A DNA stretch of 64,000 nt from Terriglobales bacterium (GCA_035764005.1 DASTZZ010000019.1:124001-188000), one strand, 5' to 3'; positions 8,699 through 17,306 are shown, counted from the first letter of the stretch. Notes: generated from the sequence alone by a model not told the origin. Made by a program: numbers and translations.

Positions 8699-10909
8699 AT
8701 GAACTCGCAGGCTCTGGTGAAGTGCGAAGAGCAGTCGTCCAGACTCGCGCAGGTCCCTCCCGCGGGACTGTTCGCGCGCATACCGCAACAATCGCCTCTT
8801 CAACGCTCACTTTGGCTGCTGCAGAAGTACAGATGGACCATTGCGGCTTGCGTTCTTGGAGTGCTTCTAGTCACGGTGCTCATTGCTGCGCTGCAGCCTC
8901 GCACGTATCGCGCGACGGCAAACCTCGTCATTTACCGCGATAGTGAAGGCGGAGTCTCTCTGAGCAAGAATCTGGGACTAGGGTCCGGCGATCTGGATGA
9001 CTACTCTGTGAGTCTTGACACTCAGTTGCACATTCTGCAGAGCCGCACGCTTGCGTTGTCCGTCGTACGCAAGCTCGGGCTGAACAAGAATACGAGCTTC
9101 ATGCGTCAAGCAAAGCTTGAACCGGGTGGGCAGCCTTCTCGATCTTCCGAATCGGGCGAGACCGAAGCCGAAAGCGCGGCGGTGGACGTTCTGTTGCTCC
9201 ATCTGGCTGCTAATAGCGTGAAACAGACGCGCATAGTGGAGGTCAGCTACACCGGACCCGATCCCCAACTGAACGCGCAAATCGTAAACACGCTTGTCGA
9301 CGGCTTCATCGATGACAGCATTCGTTCGCGCTACGAAGCGTCCACCCGCTCAGCGCGGTTTTTATCCAGCCAATTGACGGATTTGCGCACCAAAGTAGAG
9401 CAATCACAGCAAAGGCTTGTTGAATACGAGCGCGAGCACAACATCGTAGGAACCGACGACAAGCAGAACGTTATCACGGCCAAACTCGAAGACCTGAACA
9501 GGCAACTCACGGCCGCTGAGGCGGAGCGGATGGAAAAAGAATCGCTGTACCAGACGGTCGCGTCGGGCGATCTGGACCAGCTTCCCGAAGTGAAATCAAC
9601 GGAGAATCTGCAAGCCTTGCGCCTGCGGGAAGCCGATCTCAAGAACGAATACGCGCAGGCGACCACGACCTATGGCCCGAACTATCCGAAAGTTGTCGAG
9701 CTGAATAATCGAATGAAGAGCGTGGATGCCAGCATTCAAGCTGAGCTTAAACGCGTTCAGGCGCGCGCGAAGGGTGAGTACCTGGCTGCAGCGCGTGCTG
9801 AGCAAAAGCTGAAGACGGCCTTCGAGCAGCAGAAGCAGGAAGCCAATCGCCTGAACGAAAGTGCAATTCAATACGGATTACTCAAGCGCGACTTTGATTC
9901 CAATCGCCAACTCTATGACACGCTCCAGGAGCGCATGAAAGAGGCGGGAGTCGCGGCTGGTCTTCGTTCGACCAACATCCGTGTAATTGATGCTGCGGAA
10001 ATGCCGCGTAGGCCAGTGTCTCCAAATTTCGCGAAGACTTCTGCTATTGGATTGTTTCTAGGCTTCGTTCTGAGTGCGGTCGTAATTGCATTTCGGGAAG
10101 GAAGGCATCGGACACTGGACGATCCGGCCGACGTTGAAGCATTCACTGCGATGCCATCGCTCGCACTCATACCCGAATATCGCCCTGAATCATTCCAGAT
10201 CGTACAAGCAGATTCCGAGAATAGGAACAACGTGATTTCGCTGGGCAAGCCGAATTCGGCAGCAGCAGAAGCGTATCGGACTCTAGGAACTTCGATTCTG
10301 TTCTCACCGCCGGAACTGAAGACGCTGGTAGTAACGAGTTGTCTACCCGGCGAAGGCAAAACCAGCGTCGCAGCCAATTGTGCTGTGATCATCGCGCAAC
10401 AAGGCAAACGCGTGCTCCTGGTGGATGCTGACCTGCGTAAGCCGACTCTCCACACCTGCTTTGGAATATCCAATGCTCGCGGGCTAACGAGTGTCCTTCG
10501 CGGTACACACGCGGCCGATGACGTCGCGTTCTCGCATCCGCAACTGCCGCAGCTTGCCATCCTGACCGCCGGCCCAGACGAAGCGATGCCGGCCGAAATG
10601 CTAGGGTCCTCCGCCATGCATCAGCTGATGCGCGCGTGGCGCGAGCAATACGATTACGTGATCATCGACACCGCACCGATACTCGCCGTCACCGATGCTC
10701 TGCGAATCGCACCCAAAGCGGATTCTGTGCTGCTCGTGATGCGTTCTGGCCAGACAACGCGCGAAGCTCTCGCCCGCGCATGCACATCGCTCAATCAGCA
10801 CGCAGTGCCGGTTTTGGGAATCGTGGTAAACGCGGTGAACTTTCGTTCGTCAGGACCGTACTATGCGTACCACGCACAGCTTGAGAAGACTTACTATCGG
10901 CAAACTTGA
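8699..10909 (+). CDS. Wzc-like polysaccharide co-polymerase with C-terminal tyrosine autokinase (BY-kinase)
   Basis: 736 aa. A cytoplasmic N-terminus leads to a first membrane helix (about residues 52-72), a Wzz-like periplasmic region with long coiled coils (about 220-440), then a second helix (about 450-470) after the family's Pro-rich NxxxAxxPxxPxxP-like segment (DAAEMPRRPVSPN). The C-terminal kinase has Walker A SCLPGEGKTS, Walker A' VLLVDADLRKP and Walker B YVIIDTAPIL. The tail carries a Tyr cluster (YYAYH and YYRQT), the autophosphorylation sites of BY-kinases. Such proteins control chain length and export of capsule or exopolysaccharide. No Wza/Wzx/Wzy genes are in the window. Confidence 0.92.
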   Translation: MNSQALVKCEEQSSRLAQVPPAGLFARIPQQSPLQRSLWLLQKYRWTIAACVLGVLLVTVLIAALQPRTYRATANLVIYRDSEGGVSLSKNLGLGSGDLDDYSVSLDTQLHILQSRTLALSVVRKLGLNKNTSFMRQAKLEPGGQPSRSSESGETEAESAAVDVLLLHLAANSVKQTRIVEVSYTGPDPQLNAQIVNTLVDGFIDDSIRSRYEASTRSARFLSSQLTDLRTKVEQSQQRLVEYEREHNIVGTDDKQNVITAKLEDLNRQLTAAEAERMEKESLYQTVASGDLDQLPEVKSTENLQALRLREADLKNEYAQATTTYGPNYPKVVELNNRMKSVDASIQAELKRVQARAKGEYLAAARAEQKLKTAFEQQKQEANRLNESAIQYGLLKRDFDSNRQLYDTLQERMKEAGVAAGLRSTNIRVIDAAEMPRRPVSPNFAKTSAIGLFLGFVLSAVVIAFREGRHRTLDDPADVEAFTAMPSLALIPEYRPESFQIVQADSENRNNVISLGKPNSAAAEAYRTLGTSILFSPPELKTLVVTSCLPGEGKTSVAANCAVIIAQQGKRVLLVDADLRKPTLHTCFGISNARGLTSVLRGTHAADDVAFSHPQLPQLAILTAGPDEAMPAEMLGSSAMHQLMRAWREQYDYVIIDTAPILAVTDALRIAPKADSVLLVMRSGQTTREALARACTSLNQHAVPVLGIVVNAVNFRSSGPYYAYHAQLEKTYYRQT

Positions 10910-10951
10910 TTGAATATTAAATAGAGAATGGCGAACGTGAGAGTAGAGAGA

Positions 10952-11128
10952 TTAGGCTGCCCTATCACGGCGTTCGATAGCGAACTTGCAGATCTTCTGG
11001 CGCTCGGCACGCTCCATCGCAGCAAAGGCTTTGCTTGCAGCTTGGTCGGCGTTGGCCGCAACTCGGCAGAGCGCAATTATAACGACCAGTAAAACTGCCC
11101 AAATCGCAGCTCCGAGAAGCCACCACAT
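10952..11128 (-). CDS. Small single-pass membrane protein, 58 aa, unknown
   Basis: This short reverse-strand frame starts MWWLLGAAIWAVLLVVIIAL, a clean N-terminal membrane helix. A charged amphipathic cytoplasm-type tail follows, rich in Ala, Lys, Arg and Glu and ending ERRDRAA. The composition is protein-like and unlike the competing frames. No clear Shine-Dalgarno sequence precedes the ATG, so expression is uncertain. It sits convergent to the BY-kinase gene and divergent from the methyltransferase. I do not recognise a family. Confidence 0.5.
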   Translation of the reverse strand: MWWLLGAAIWAVLLVVIIALCRVAANADQAASKAFAAMERAERQKICKFAIERRDRAA

Positions 11129-11187
11129 AGCTAATCAGATTCGAGAGCGTTACACCAAGGTTGCACAGCCTGTATGTTGCTGATTCT

Positions 11188-11976
11188 ATGACAGCTCGCC
11201 CTTCTTCCGAACCGGTGCAGGTCGGCCAACACCCGCCAACAGATTTATTCTTCGAAAAACAGGCGCCCCGATGGCCCAATCGCTATCTCAGCCGCACATA
11301 TCTGCAACGCAGAAATCTCGTCCTCAGCACAGTCGTGGAGGAACTTTCGACACGAAGAGTGGATCGGTCGGCGGAATATAGAGCCTTGGACTTTGGATGC
11401 GGGGCGGGGGTCTTCGTTGGAGCTCTTTCCGCTCTGGGAATCAGAGTGACTGGAGTGGATCGCTCGCGAGCGATGATCGAGGCTGCGCAATCGCGGCTGG
11501 GATCATCCTGCACCGCAGAACTTGAACTGATCCGCGACGACCCCGGTAACGATGCGGCATATCGCCGGCATTCATACGATCTTGTGCTCTGCCTGTCCGT
11601 GCTGGAGTTTGTAGCCGATCACGCAGAAATCATCGCCCACTTGGCCGCATTGCTTGCCCCAGGCGGATTGCTGATCCTGACGGTTCCGAATCGGAACAGC
11701 TATCTTCGTCGACTGGAGCGATTTGCATTTGATCATCCCTCCGTCCATCGCTGGATTCCGGGGCTAAATCATTTAGCTCTGCCGGATTGCTATCTCCGGT
11801 ATCAGCGGCAGCAATTCACGGCAGAAGAACTTGTGCATTCAACGAAGGGTCTCGGGCTCGAGGTGGAGCAGCATCGATTTCATGTCGCTCCAAGCCTATG
11901 TGCACCGATCGAGAGATTCGAGAAAGTCGGAATGATGATTCTGCTGAGCTTTCGGAAACGCATCCGCACCGGCTAA
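11188..11976 (+). CDS. Class I SAM-dependent methyltransferase
   Basis: 262 aa from the ATG at 11188 (MTARPSS); a TTG at 11161 could add nine residues, and neither has a strong ribosome site. Motif I is ALDFGCGAGVFVG, with the ribose-binding acidic residue in VTGVDRS and motif IV at YDLVLCLSVLEFV. The LAPGGLLILTVPN segment after it is typical of the Methyltransf_11/UbiE-like fold. The C-terminal part resembles methyltransferases acting on sugars or lipid-linked intermediates, but the substrate cannot be named. It follows the BY-kinase gene by about 280 bases, so a role in surface polysaccharide modification is possible. Confidence 0.82.
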   Translation: MTARPSSEPVQVGQHPPTDLFFEKQAPRWPNRYLSRTYLQRRNLVLSTVVEELSTRRVDRSAEYRALDFGCGAGVFVGALSALGIRVTGVDRSRAMIEAAQSRLGSSCTAELELIRDDPGNDAAYRRHSYDLVLCLSVLEFVADHAEIIAHLAALLAPGGLLILTVPNRNSYLRRLERFAFDHPSVHRWIPGLNHLALPDCYLRYQRQQFTAEELVHSTKGLGLEVEQHRFHVAPSLCAPIERFEKVGMMILLSFRKRIRTG

Positions 11977-12058
11977 ATTTCGCCCGCTTGTCCCGCTTGG
12001 GTTACGCTTCGCGGAGGCTTGCGTCAAAGTGTAAGCTGAGTTTCAAGGACGAACACGA

Positions 12059-13315
12059 TTGCCGACTGAGCTGGATGCCGTAGGGCCGACCGTAACCGCC
12101 AAACCGCCGATTCTCTCGCGGGTTTTTAAGGCATTCTCGTACCGAGACTTCCGCCTGATGTGGTTTGGAGCGTGCATCTCCAGCATCGGCACCTGGATGC
12201 AGATCGTCGCCCAGAGCTGGCTCATCTATCGCCTTAGCCACTCGGCATTTCTGCTGGCGCTGGACCAATTCCTCGCCGGTATTCCCATCTTTCTTTTTTC
12301 ACTGCTCGGCGGAGTCGTCGCCGATCGCGTCGAGAGAAGAAGGATTCTGCTGGGCTCGCAATACGTGCAACTCGCCTGCGCGGCATTGCTAACCGTTCTT
12401 GTTGCCACAAATACGGTTCAGATCTGGCATATCCTCTGCCTATCGTTTCTAGCGGGATTCGCTCAGGCATTCGGAGGTCCGGCGTATCAGGCACTCATTC
12501 CCACTTTGGTCAGCCGGGAGGACATGCCGAATGCCATCGCGTTGAACTCGATTCAGTTCAACATGGCAGTGACGATCGGCCCTGCGCTCGCGGGACAGGC
12601 ACTGGCGCGCATTGGAGAAACCTGGTGCTTCGGACTGAATGCGGCGTCATTCGTCGCACCCATCATTGCGCTATTGCTCATCACGAATCGCTTTTTCCCG
12701 AAGCCGTCGAAGGAATCGGTGCTCACCAGTCTCAAGCTCGGTATCAAGTTTGTGCGCGAGCAGGAAGCCATGACGGCGCTGATCGTGCTCGCGTTCTGCA
12801 TGACTGCGCTCAGCATGCCGCTGCGCACTTACATTCCTGTCTTCGTAAATGACATCTTCCACTCCGGCCCACGAATTTACGGGAACTTGCTTTCCCTAAT
12901 CGGCGTCGGCTCAATTTGCGGATCGCTCGCAATTGCGGCGCTCGGCAACGCTTCCGGCAAAGGACGCCGCGCGCTTGTGATGATGCTCTTCCTTGGCGCT
13001 GCGATCTCCGGTTTTGCGATATCGCGGAACCTGGCTTTTAGCGGCCCCTTACTGGTTCTGTTCGGATTCGCGTTGATGGCCGTCTTCGCCAGCGTTAGCT
13101 CGCTGGTGCAACTCATCACGACAGACGAGATGCGTGGGCGCGTGATGAGCGTTTACAACTGCGCATTCCGCGGTGGGATGCCACTGGGAAATTTAATTTC
13201 GGGTTGGCTGGTACCGGCATTCACAGCGCCCATCGTGCTCACCGCAAATGGGATCCTGCTGATCGGCGTATCTCTTTACTTCCTTCTGATACACCGGAAA
13301 ATCGCGAGCGTGTAG
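12059..13315 (+). CDS. MFS exporter, EntS-like (MFS_3 family)
   Basis: 418 aa, about 12 membrane helices. The first-helix text FRLMWFGACISSIGTWMQ and the loop LLGGVVADRVERRRILLGS match the MFS_3 family, which includes the enterobactin exporter EntS and many drug exporters. The TTG start at 12059 is chosen because AAGGAC lies 9-10 bases upstream and the next in-frame Met lies well inside the conserved first-helix region. The substrate is unknown, and no siderophore genes are nearby. A compact hairpin directly follows the stop. Confidence 0.88.
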   Translation: MPTELDAVGPTVTAKPPILSRVFKAFSYRDFRLMWFGACISSIGTWMQIVAQSWLIYRLSHSAFLLALDQFLAGIPIFLFSLLGGVVADRVERRRILLGSQYVQLACAALLTVLVATNTVQIWHILCLSFLAGFAQAFGGPAYQALIPTLVSREDMPNAIALNSIQFNMAVTIGPALAGQALARIGETWCFGLNAASFVAPIIALLLITNRFFPKPSKESVLTSLKLGIKFVREQEAMTALIVLAFCMTALSMPLRTYIPVFVNDIFHSGPRIYGNLLSLIGVGSICGSLAIAALGNASGKGRRALVMMLFLGAAISGFAISRNLAFSGPLLVLFGFALMAVFASVSSLVQLITTDEMRGRVMSVYNCAFRGGMPLGNLISGWLVPAFTAPIVLTANGILLIGVSLYFLLIHRKIASV

Positions 13316-13332
13316 ATAGGAGTCGCTCCTAT
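13316..13332 (+). terminator. Hairpin immediately after the MFS gene
   Basis: ATAGGAG and CTCCTAT pair perfectly around a TCG loop, starting one base after the stop codon. There is no T-tract, so it may only protect the 3' end or act as a weak terminator. Confidence 0.4.
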
Positions 13333-13370
13333 AGTAAGAGCCTTGCGAGCGGCTTAATTGAAAACGAAGA

Positions 13371-13556
13371 CTATTCCAAACTTGGCCGCCAGTTAGCTGC
13401 GGCCAGCAACTCATCCACCTTCTCCGCCAAACCTGCGATGAATCCTGCCAAGCTGTCGGGATCGGGCTGGTACTCAAGTTCTTCAATCGGGAATCGGAGC
13501 GACTCTTTATCTTCGTACATTTTGGGGGAGGTCTCCTCGGCCAGAGTCAAAAACAT
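13371..13556 (-). CDS. Small acidic protein downstream of nrdJ, unknown
   Basis: 61 aa from the ATG at 13556 (MFLTLAEETSPKMYEDKE). A longer reading would run through the palindromic repeat at 13558-13632 and is unlikely. The protein is acidic, with a predicted C-terminal helix (DSLAGFIAGLAEKVDELLAAA). It lies 79 bases downstream of nrdJ on the same strand, separated only by the repeat, so it may share the transcript. I do not recognise the family. The protein-like composition and intact frame support it as a gene. Confidence 0.55.
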   Translation of the reverse strand: MFLTLAEETSPKMYEDKESLRFPIEELEYQPDPDSLAGFIAGLAEKVDELLAAANWRPSLE

Positions 13557-13557
13557 T

Positions 13558-13632
13558 TCGTGATTTCGCGATTGCGTGATTTTGTGATTTGAGAATCGCC
13601 AAATCATCACCCGATCACGCAATCACCCGATT
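13558..13632. repeat. Palindromic repeat (family C), copy downstream of nrdJ
   Basis: GTGATTTG-type and GCGATTGCGTGAT-type words on the left half are mirrored by CAAATCA and ATCACGCAATCAC on the right, giving a long imperfect hairpin. The same vocabulary forms the element at 16702-16771 on the other side of nrdJ. It separates nrdJ from the 61-aa gene. Confidence 0.65.
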
Positions 13633-13635
13633 TGT

Positions 13636-16600
13636 TTAACTGCATCCACTTGTGCTGCCGCAGCTCATGCAGCGGTAGCAACTTCCGTTACGCGTCATGA
13701 TCGAGCCGCAGACGTGGCACGAGGGTGCATCGCCGAGATCGACGAACTCGCGCAGAGCGTCGGCGGCATGGTGTTTAGTCGTCGTTGTTTGCTGGGTATC
13801 GGCAGTTAGCTGAGGCGTTGGACTCGATGCCTCGGCTGTGAGTTCTGGAACTGTCGCTGACACGCCGTTTCGCTTCAGCATGCCTTCGAACAAATCTCCC
13901 TGCTCCGGCTCGACGAAGCGATAGTGCAGCCAGCGGAAGATGTAGTCGGTGATCGACTTGGCAAAACCGATTTTGCCGTTGCCGCTCCAGCCGCTGGGCT
14001 CGAAACGGGTGTGGGCAAATTTCTCGCAGAGCACTTTCAAAGGAACGCCGTGCTGGAGCGCGAGAGAAACTGAAGTGGCGAAAGCATCCATCAGCCCGGA
14101 GACTGTCGAGCCTTCCTTTGCCATCTTGATGAAGATCTCGCCCGGCTGTCCGTTCGGATACAGGCCTACAGTGATGTAACCTTCGTGCCCTGCGATCGAG
14201 AACTTGTGCGTGAGCGATGCCCGCTCTTCGGGCAAACGGTGGCGAACAGCCTTTGGCGGAGCATTCTGGTCCTGAACCTCGGCTACCTGCTGGCTACTTG
14301 CCGGTAGCTGAGATCCAGCGGCTTGGCCGGAAGCAGGAAGCTGGGAGCCGGTAGCTGACTTCGCTTTGTCGCCGTCAGAGACATTCAGCGGCTGCGATCC
14401 CTTCGATCCATCGCGATAAATCGCAACGGCTTTCAGTCCTTCGCGCCACGCTTCGATGTAGGCTTCGGCGATGTCTTCAATCGTCGCGTCGTTCGGTAGA
14501 TTCACCGTTTTGGAAATCGCGCCGGAGATGAATGGCTGCGTGGCAGCCATCATCTTGATATGTCCCATGTAGTGAATGGCGCGCGTTCCCTTTGCTGGTT
14601 TGAAACTGCAATCGAAAATCGGCAGGTGTTCTTCTTTAAGCCCGGGAGCGCCTTCGATGGTGCCGGTCGCGTCGATGTAGCTGACGATCCCGCTTGCCTG
14701 CTCGCTCGAATAGCCGAGCTTGAAGAGGGCCGAGGGAACGGTGTTGTTGACGATCTTAATCATGCCGCCACCGACTAGCTTCTTGTACTTCACGAGTGCC
14801 AAATCGGGCTCGATGCCGGTGGTGTCGCAATCCATCATGAAGCCGATGGTGCCGGTGGGAGCGAGCACGGTTACCTGCGAGTTGCGATATCCGTAAGTCT
14901 CGCCGTGCGCTAGGGCCGCGTCCCAAACATCTTTGCTTGCCTCGATGAGCTTCGGCAATTGCTTGTCTGCAGCGCCTGCCTTCAGCGACGTTCCGATGTT
15001 GTTCACCGAAGCCCGATGCATGCGGATCACATCCAGGAACGGCTCGCGATTGATGTAGAAGCCCGGGCATGCGGCGCCGGTGATCTCGGCAGTCTGGGTG
15101 AGCGGAGTCGCAGGAGCGAGCTGCGGGCACAGCTCTGCGATCTTTGACGACTGGTAATAGGCTTCACCGCACATGATCGCCGTCAGGCACGCGGCGTAGT
15201 CGCGTCCGGCATCGGAGTCGTACGGCAGACCGGCGGCCATCAGCAGGGCACCGAGGTTCGCATAACCGAGTCCCAAAGGACGATAGTCGTGCGAATTGCG
15301 CGCGATCGCCTCGGTGGGATAGCCGGAGTTGTCCACCAGGATCTCCTGCGCGGTGATCAGCACGTCGCACGCGAACTTATACGCTTCAATGTCGAAGGTG
15401 TTGTTGGTATAGAACTTCAGCAGGTTGATGCTGGCCAGATTGCACGCCGAGTCATCGAGGAACATGTACTCCGAGCACGGATTCGAGGCGTTGATGCGCG
15501 CCGTGTTCTTTGACGTGTGCCATTTATTGATCGTGGTGTCGTACTGCATGCCGGGATCGCCGCAGTAGTACGTAGCCTCCGCAATCTTGTGCAGCAGCTC
15601 TTTTGCCTTCTTGGACGCAAACGGCTTCTTGTCTTTCACCGAGCGCGTGAAAAAGTTCTCGTCGTTAATGGCCGCATTCATGAACTCGTCGGTCACACGC
15701 ACCGAGTTGTTCGCGTTCTGGAAGAAGATCGACGAGTACGCAGGCGAGTCAGGCGTGCTGCCGTCGTAGCCTTCACGGATCAGCGCCCAGGCCTTGGCTT
15801 CTTCTTCCATCTTGCAGGTGATGAACTCTTCAATATCGGGATGATCGACGTTGAGGATCACCATCTTGGCCGCGCGACGCGTCTTGCCGCCGGACTTGAT
15901 CACGCCGGCAAACGCATCGAAGCCGCGCATGAAGCTCAGCGGACCTGAGGCTGTGCCGCCACCAGAAAGCTGCTCCGTCGATGAGCGCAGCGGAGAAAGA
16001 TTTGTGCCGGTACCCGATCCCCACTTGAAAAGCATGCCTTCGGTCTTGGCCAGTGTGAGAATCGAATCGAGCGAGTCCCTGACCGAGTTAATGAAGCAGG
16101 CGGAGCACTGCGGATTGCGGTATCCGGTTACGCCGTGCTGGATGTTTCCTGTTTCGGGATTCCAATGCCAGTTCTGCGCATCGGAGTTCGGCTCCAGGCG
16201 GTCGCATCCGACGTTGAACCAAACCGGCGAGTTAAATGCGGCACGCTGGTCGAGCAGGATGTACACGAGCTCGTCATGAAAGCTCTCGGCATCGTTCTTT
16301 GTAGCGAAATAGCCGCCCTTAGTTCCCCAATCGCGAATCGTCTCGGCCACGCGGCTTACCAGAGCACGCACCCCGCTCTCGCGCTCGGCCGTACCGAGCG
16401 TTCCATGCAGGTACTTGCTGGCAACGATATTCGTCGCCGTCATCGACCAGTCTTTCGGCACTTCGACGTTCTTCTGCTCGAAGATCGTCTTGCCCTGAGC
16501 GTCCGTGATTGCGGCGGTGCGCAGCTCCCACTGGAATTGGTCGTAGGGCGAGGTGCCCGGCTTGGTGAAATAACGACGGAACTGGAGGCCCGGCGCCTTC

Positions 16601-16683
16601 TTCGTGTTAGGGGTGGAGACTGCGGGCGTGGTCTTGGTGGCTGTGCTGTCCGCCACCTGCGTCCTGTTGCTCACTTCCGCCAT
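13636..16683 (-). CDS. nrdJ: Adenosylcobalamin-dependent (class II) ribonucleotide reductase
   Basis: 1015 aa. It reduces ribonucleotides to deoxyribonucleotides with a B12-derived radical and needs no oxygen. Active-site text includes NPQCSACFINSV, NPCSEYMFLDDSACNLASIN (with the radical/redox Cys and catalytic Glu) and APTGTIGFMMDCDTTGIEPD. The C-terminus has a Cys-rich zinc-ribbon-like tail (CHVCG...CMSCGSTSGCS) with the redox-shuttle cysteines. A low-complexity linker with GSQLPASGQAAGSQLPAS sits between the catalytic part and the C-terminal domain. The ATG at 16683 has AGGAG 8 bases upstream. An NrdR box lies about 255 bases upstream. Two related palindromic repeats flank the gene. Confidence 0.96.
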   Translation of the reverse strand: MAEVSNRTQVADSTATKTTPAVSTPNTKKAPGLQFRRYFTKPGTSPYDQFQWELRTAAITDAQGKTIFEQKNVEVPKDWSMTATNIVASKYLHGTLGTAERESGVRALVSRVAETIRDWGTKGGYFATKNDAESFHDELVYILLDQRAAFNSPVWFNVGCDRLEPNSDAQNWHWNPETGNIQHGVTGYRNPQCSACFINSVRDSLDSILTLAKTEGMLFKWGSGTGTNLSPLRSSTEQLSGGGTASGPLSFMRGFDAFAGVIKSGGKTRRAAKMVILNVDHPDIEEFITCKMEEEAKAWALIREGYDGSTPDSPAYSSIFFQNANNSVRVTDEFMNAAINDENFFTRSVKDKKPFASKKAKELLHKIAEATYYCGDPGMQYDTTINKWHTSKNTARINASNPCSEYMFLDDSACNLASINLLKFYTNNTFDIEAYKFACDVLITAQEILVDNSGYPTEAIARNSHDYRPLGLGYANLGALLMAAGLPYDSDAGRDYAACLTAIMCGEAYYQSSKIAELCPQLAPATPLTQTAEITGAACPGFYINREPFLDVIRMHRASVNNIGTSLKAGAADKQLPKLIEASKDVWDAALAHGETYGYRNSQVTVLAPTGTIGFMMDCDTTGIEPDLALVKYKKLVGGGMIKIVNNTVPSALFKLGYSSEQASGIVSYIDATGTIEGAPGLKEEHLPIFDCSFKPAKGTRAIHYMGHIKMMAATQPFISGAISKTVNLPNDATIEDIAEAYIEAWREGLKAVAIYRDGSKGSQPLNVSDGDKAKSATGSQLPASGQAAGSQLPASSQQVAEVQDQNAPPKAVRHRLPEERASLTHKFSIAGHEGYITVGLYPNGQPGEIFIKMAKEGSTVSGLMDAFATSVSLALQHGVPLKVLCEKFAHTRFEPSGWSGNGKIGFAKSITDYIFRWLHYRFVEPEQGDLFEGMLKRNGVSATVPELTAEASSPTPQLTADTQQTTTTKHHAADALREFVDLGDAPSCHVCGSIMTRNGSCYRCMSCGSTSGCS
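14284..14359 (-). repeat. Repeat-derived in-frame linker within nrdJ
   Basis: On the reverse strand, words such as CAGCTACCGGC, CAGCTTCCTGC and AGTAGCCAGCAGGTAGCC recur and translate to two GSQLPAS units. The text looks like intergenic repeat vocabulary that has become an in-frame linker. The reading frame is intact on both sides. Confidence 0.45.
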
Positions 16684-16701
16684 GGGGAGACTCCTGGGAA
16701 A

Positions 16702-16771
16702 ATTTCGCGATTTCGCGATTGGGCGAGTTCGTGATTTGCAAATCGCGAAATCACGACATCACGCAATCACC
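16702..16771. repeat. Palindromic repeat (family C), copy upstream of nrdJ
   Basis: TTCGCGATTTCGCGATT and GTGATTTG on the left are answered by CAAATCGCGAAATCAC and ATCACGCAATCACC on the right, with the centre at GATTTGCAAATC. It lies between the nrdJ leader hairpins and the ribosome site, so it would be in the 5' untranslated RNA. Confidence 0.65.
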
Positions 16772-16781
16772 AAATAATCGA

Positions 16782-16912
16782 GGGTGTCACCGCTGGCACC
16801 CGGTTCAGGGTTCTTGTCTATGAATGCTCACCTCTTGCATTCAGGCTCTGGAGGAGGACTGCTTACCGGGTCGAAAAGGCCTTTCGAACCGGTAGGAGTC
16901 GTAAGTTACTCC
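16782..16912 (-). promoter_or_regulatory. Structured 5' leader of nrdJ with four hairpins (unclassified)
   Basis: Four successive inverted repeats lie between the NrdR box and the nrdJ start. These are GGAGT/ACTCC at 16895-16912, a near-perfect 29-base palindrome ACCGGGTCGAAAAGG/CCTTTCGAACCGGT at 16865-16893, TGAATGC/GCATTCA (7 bp, 9-base loop) at 16821-16843, and GGGTG/CACCC at 16782-16801. I see no B12-box (GCCACTG-like), so it is not evidently a cobalamin riboswitch. A structured regulatory leader is inferred only from the density of stems. Confidence 0.35.
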
Positions 16913-16938
16913 CGCATATGGGGCCTGTCAATAGGCAA

Positions 16939-16954
16939 ACACTATATATTGTAT
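16939..16954. promoter_or_regulatory. NrdR box upstream of nrdJ
   Basis: ACACTATATATTGTAT closely fits the palindromic NrdR consensus acaCwAtATaTwGtgt. NrdR is the nucleotide-sensing repressor of ribonucleotide reductase genes, and its boxes lie in their promoters. Boxes usually come in pairs about three helical turns apart; only a very degenerate second candidate around 16910-16925 (TCCCGCATATGGGGCC) is visible. Confidence 0.75.
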
Positions 16955-17197
16955 CAGCAACGTAGCATAGTCAGGCCTCCTCTAAGCCTTTCGCTATCAA
17001 CAAACAAGAGCTGCAGAGGTCGATTTTTAAGGCATTTTTACTGTTAATAACCTGTGGATTTCCGGGAGCGCCTGGACGATTCTCTTTCTTGCGAAGCGGC
17101 AACTACGAACCTAGGCGTTAGCTGGTTGAGAATCAATGACGGTTATCAGGGCAAAGCTGTGGAGGCTTGTGGAGACTTCGGAAAACTCCCCAAAGTG

Positions 17198-17281
17198 AAT
17201 ACGAAGGGCACGAAGGAAACACCAAGTTCATGAAGAACTTCTCCGTGACCTCCGGTTTTGCCTTCGTGACCTTCGTGTTCG
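17198..17281. repeat. Inverted repeat of CGAAGG/CCTTCG words (family D)
   Basis: ATACGAAGGGCACGAAGG on the left is mirrored by CCTTCGTGACCTTCGTGTTC on the right, with an internal GTTCATGAAGAAC palindrome. No ORF is present. It lies upstream of the beta-propeller gene. Confidence 0.6.
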
Positions 17282-17306
17282 CTCCTGGTTTCGTTACACT
17301 TTGAAT

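Noticed and set aside
10986-11183. Plus-strand frame of 65 aa next to the methyltransferase
   Set aside because: The reverse frame in the same place has a clear membrane helix; this one has no structure or ribosome site.
16782-16912. Cobalamin riboswitch upstream of the B12-dependent reductase
   Set aside because: No B12-box or other conserved core was found, and riboswitch control of nrdJ by its own cofactor is not the usual arrangement. Only an unclassified leader is claimed.
16910-16925. Second NrdR box
   Set aside because: TCCCGCATATGGGGCC keeps only a few consensus positions and its spacing from the good box is about 29 rather than 31-32 bases.
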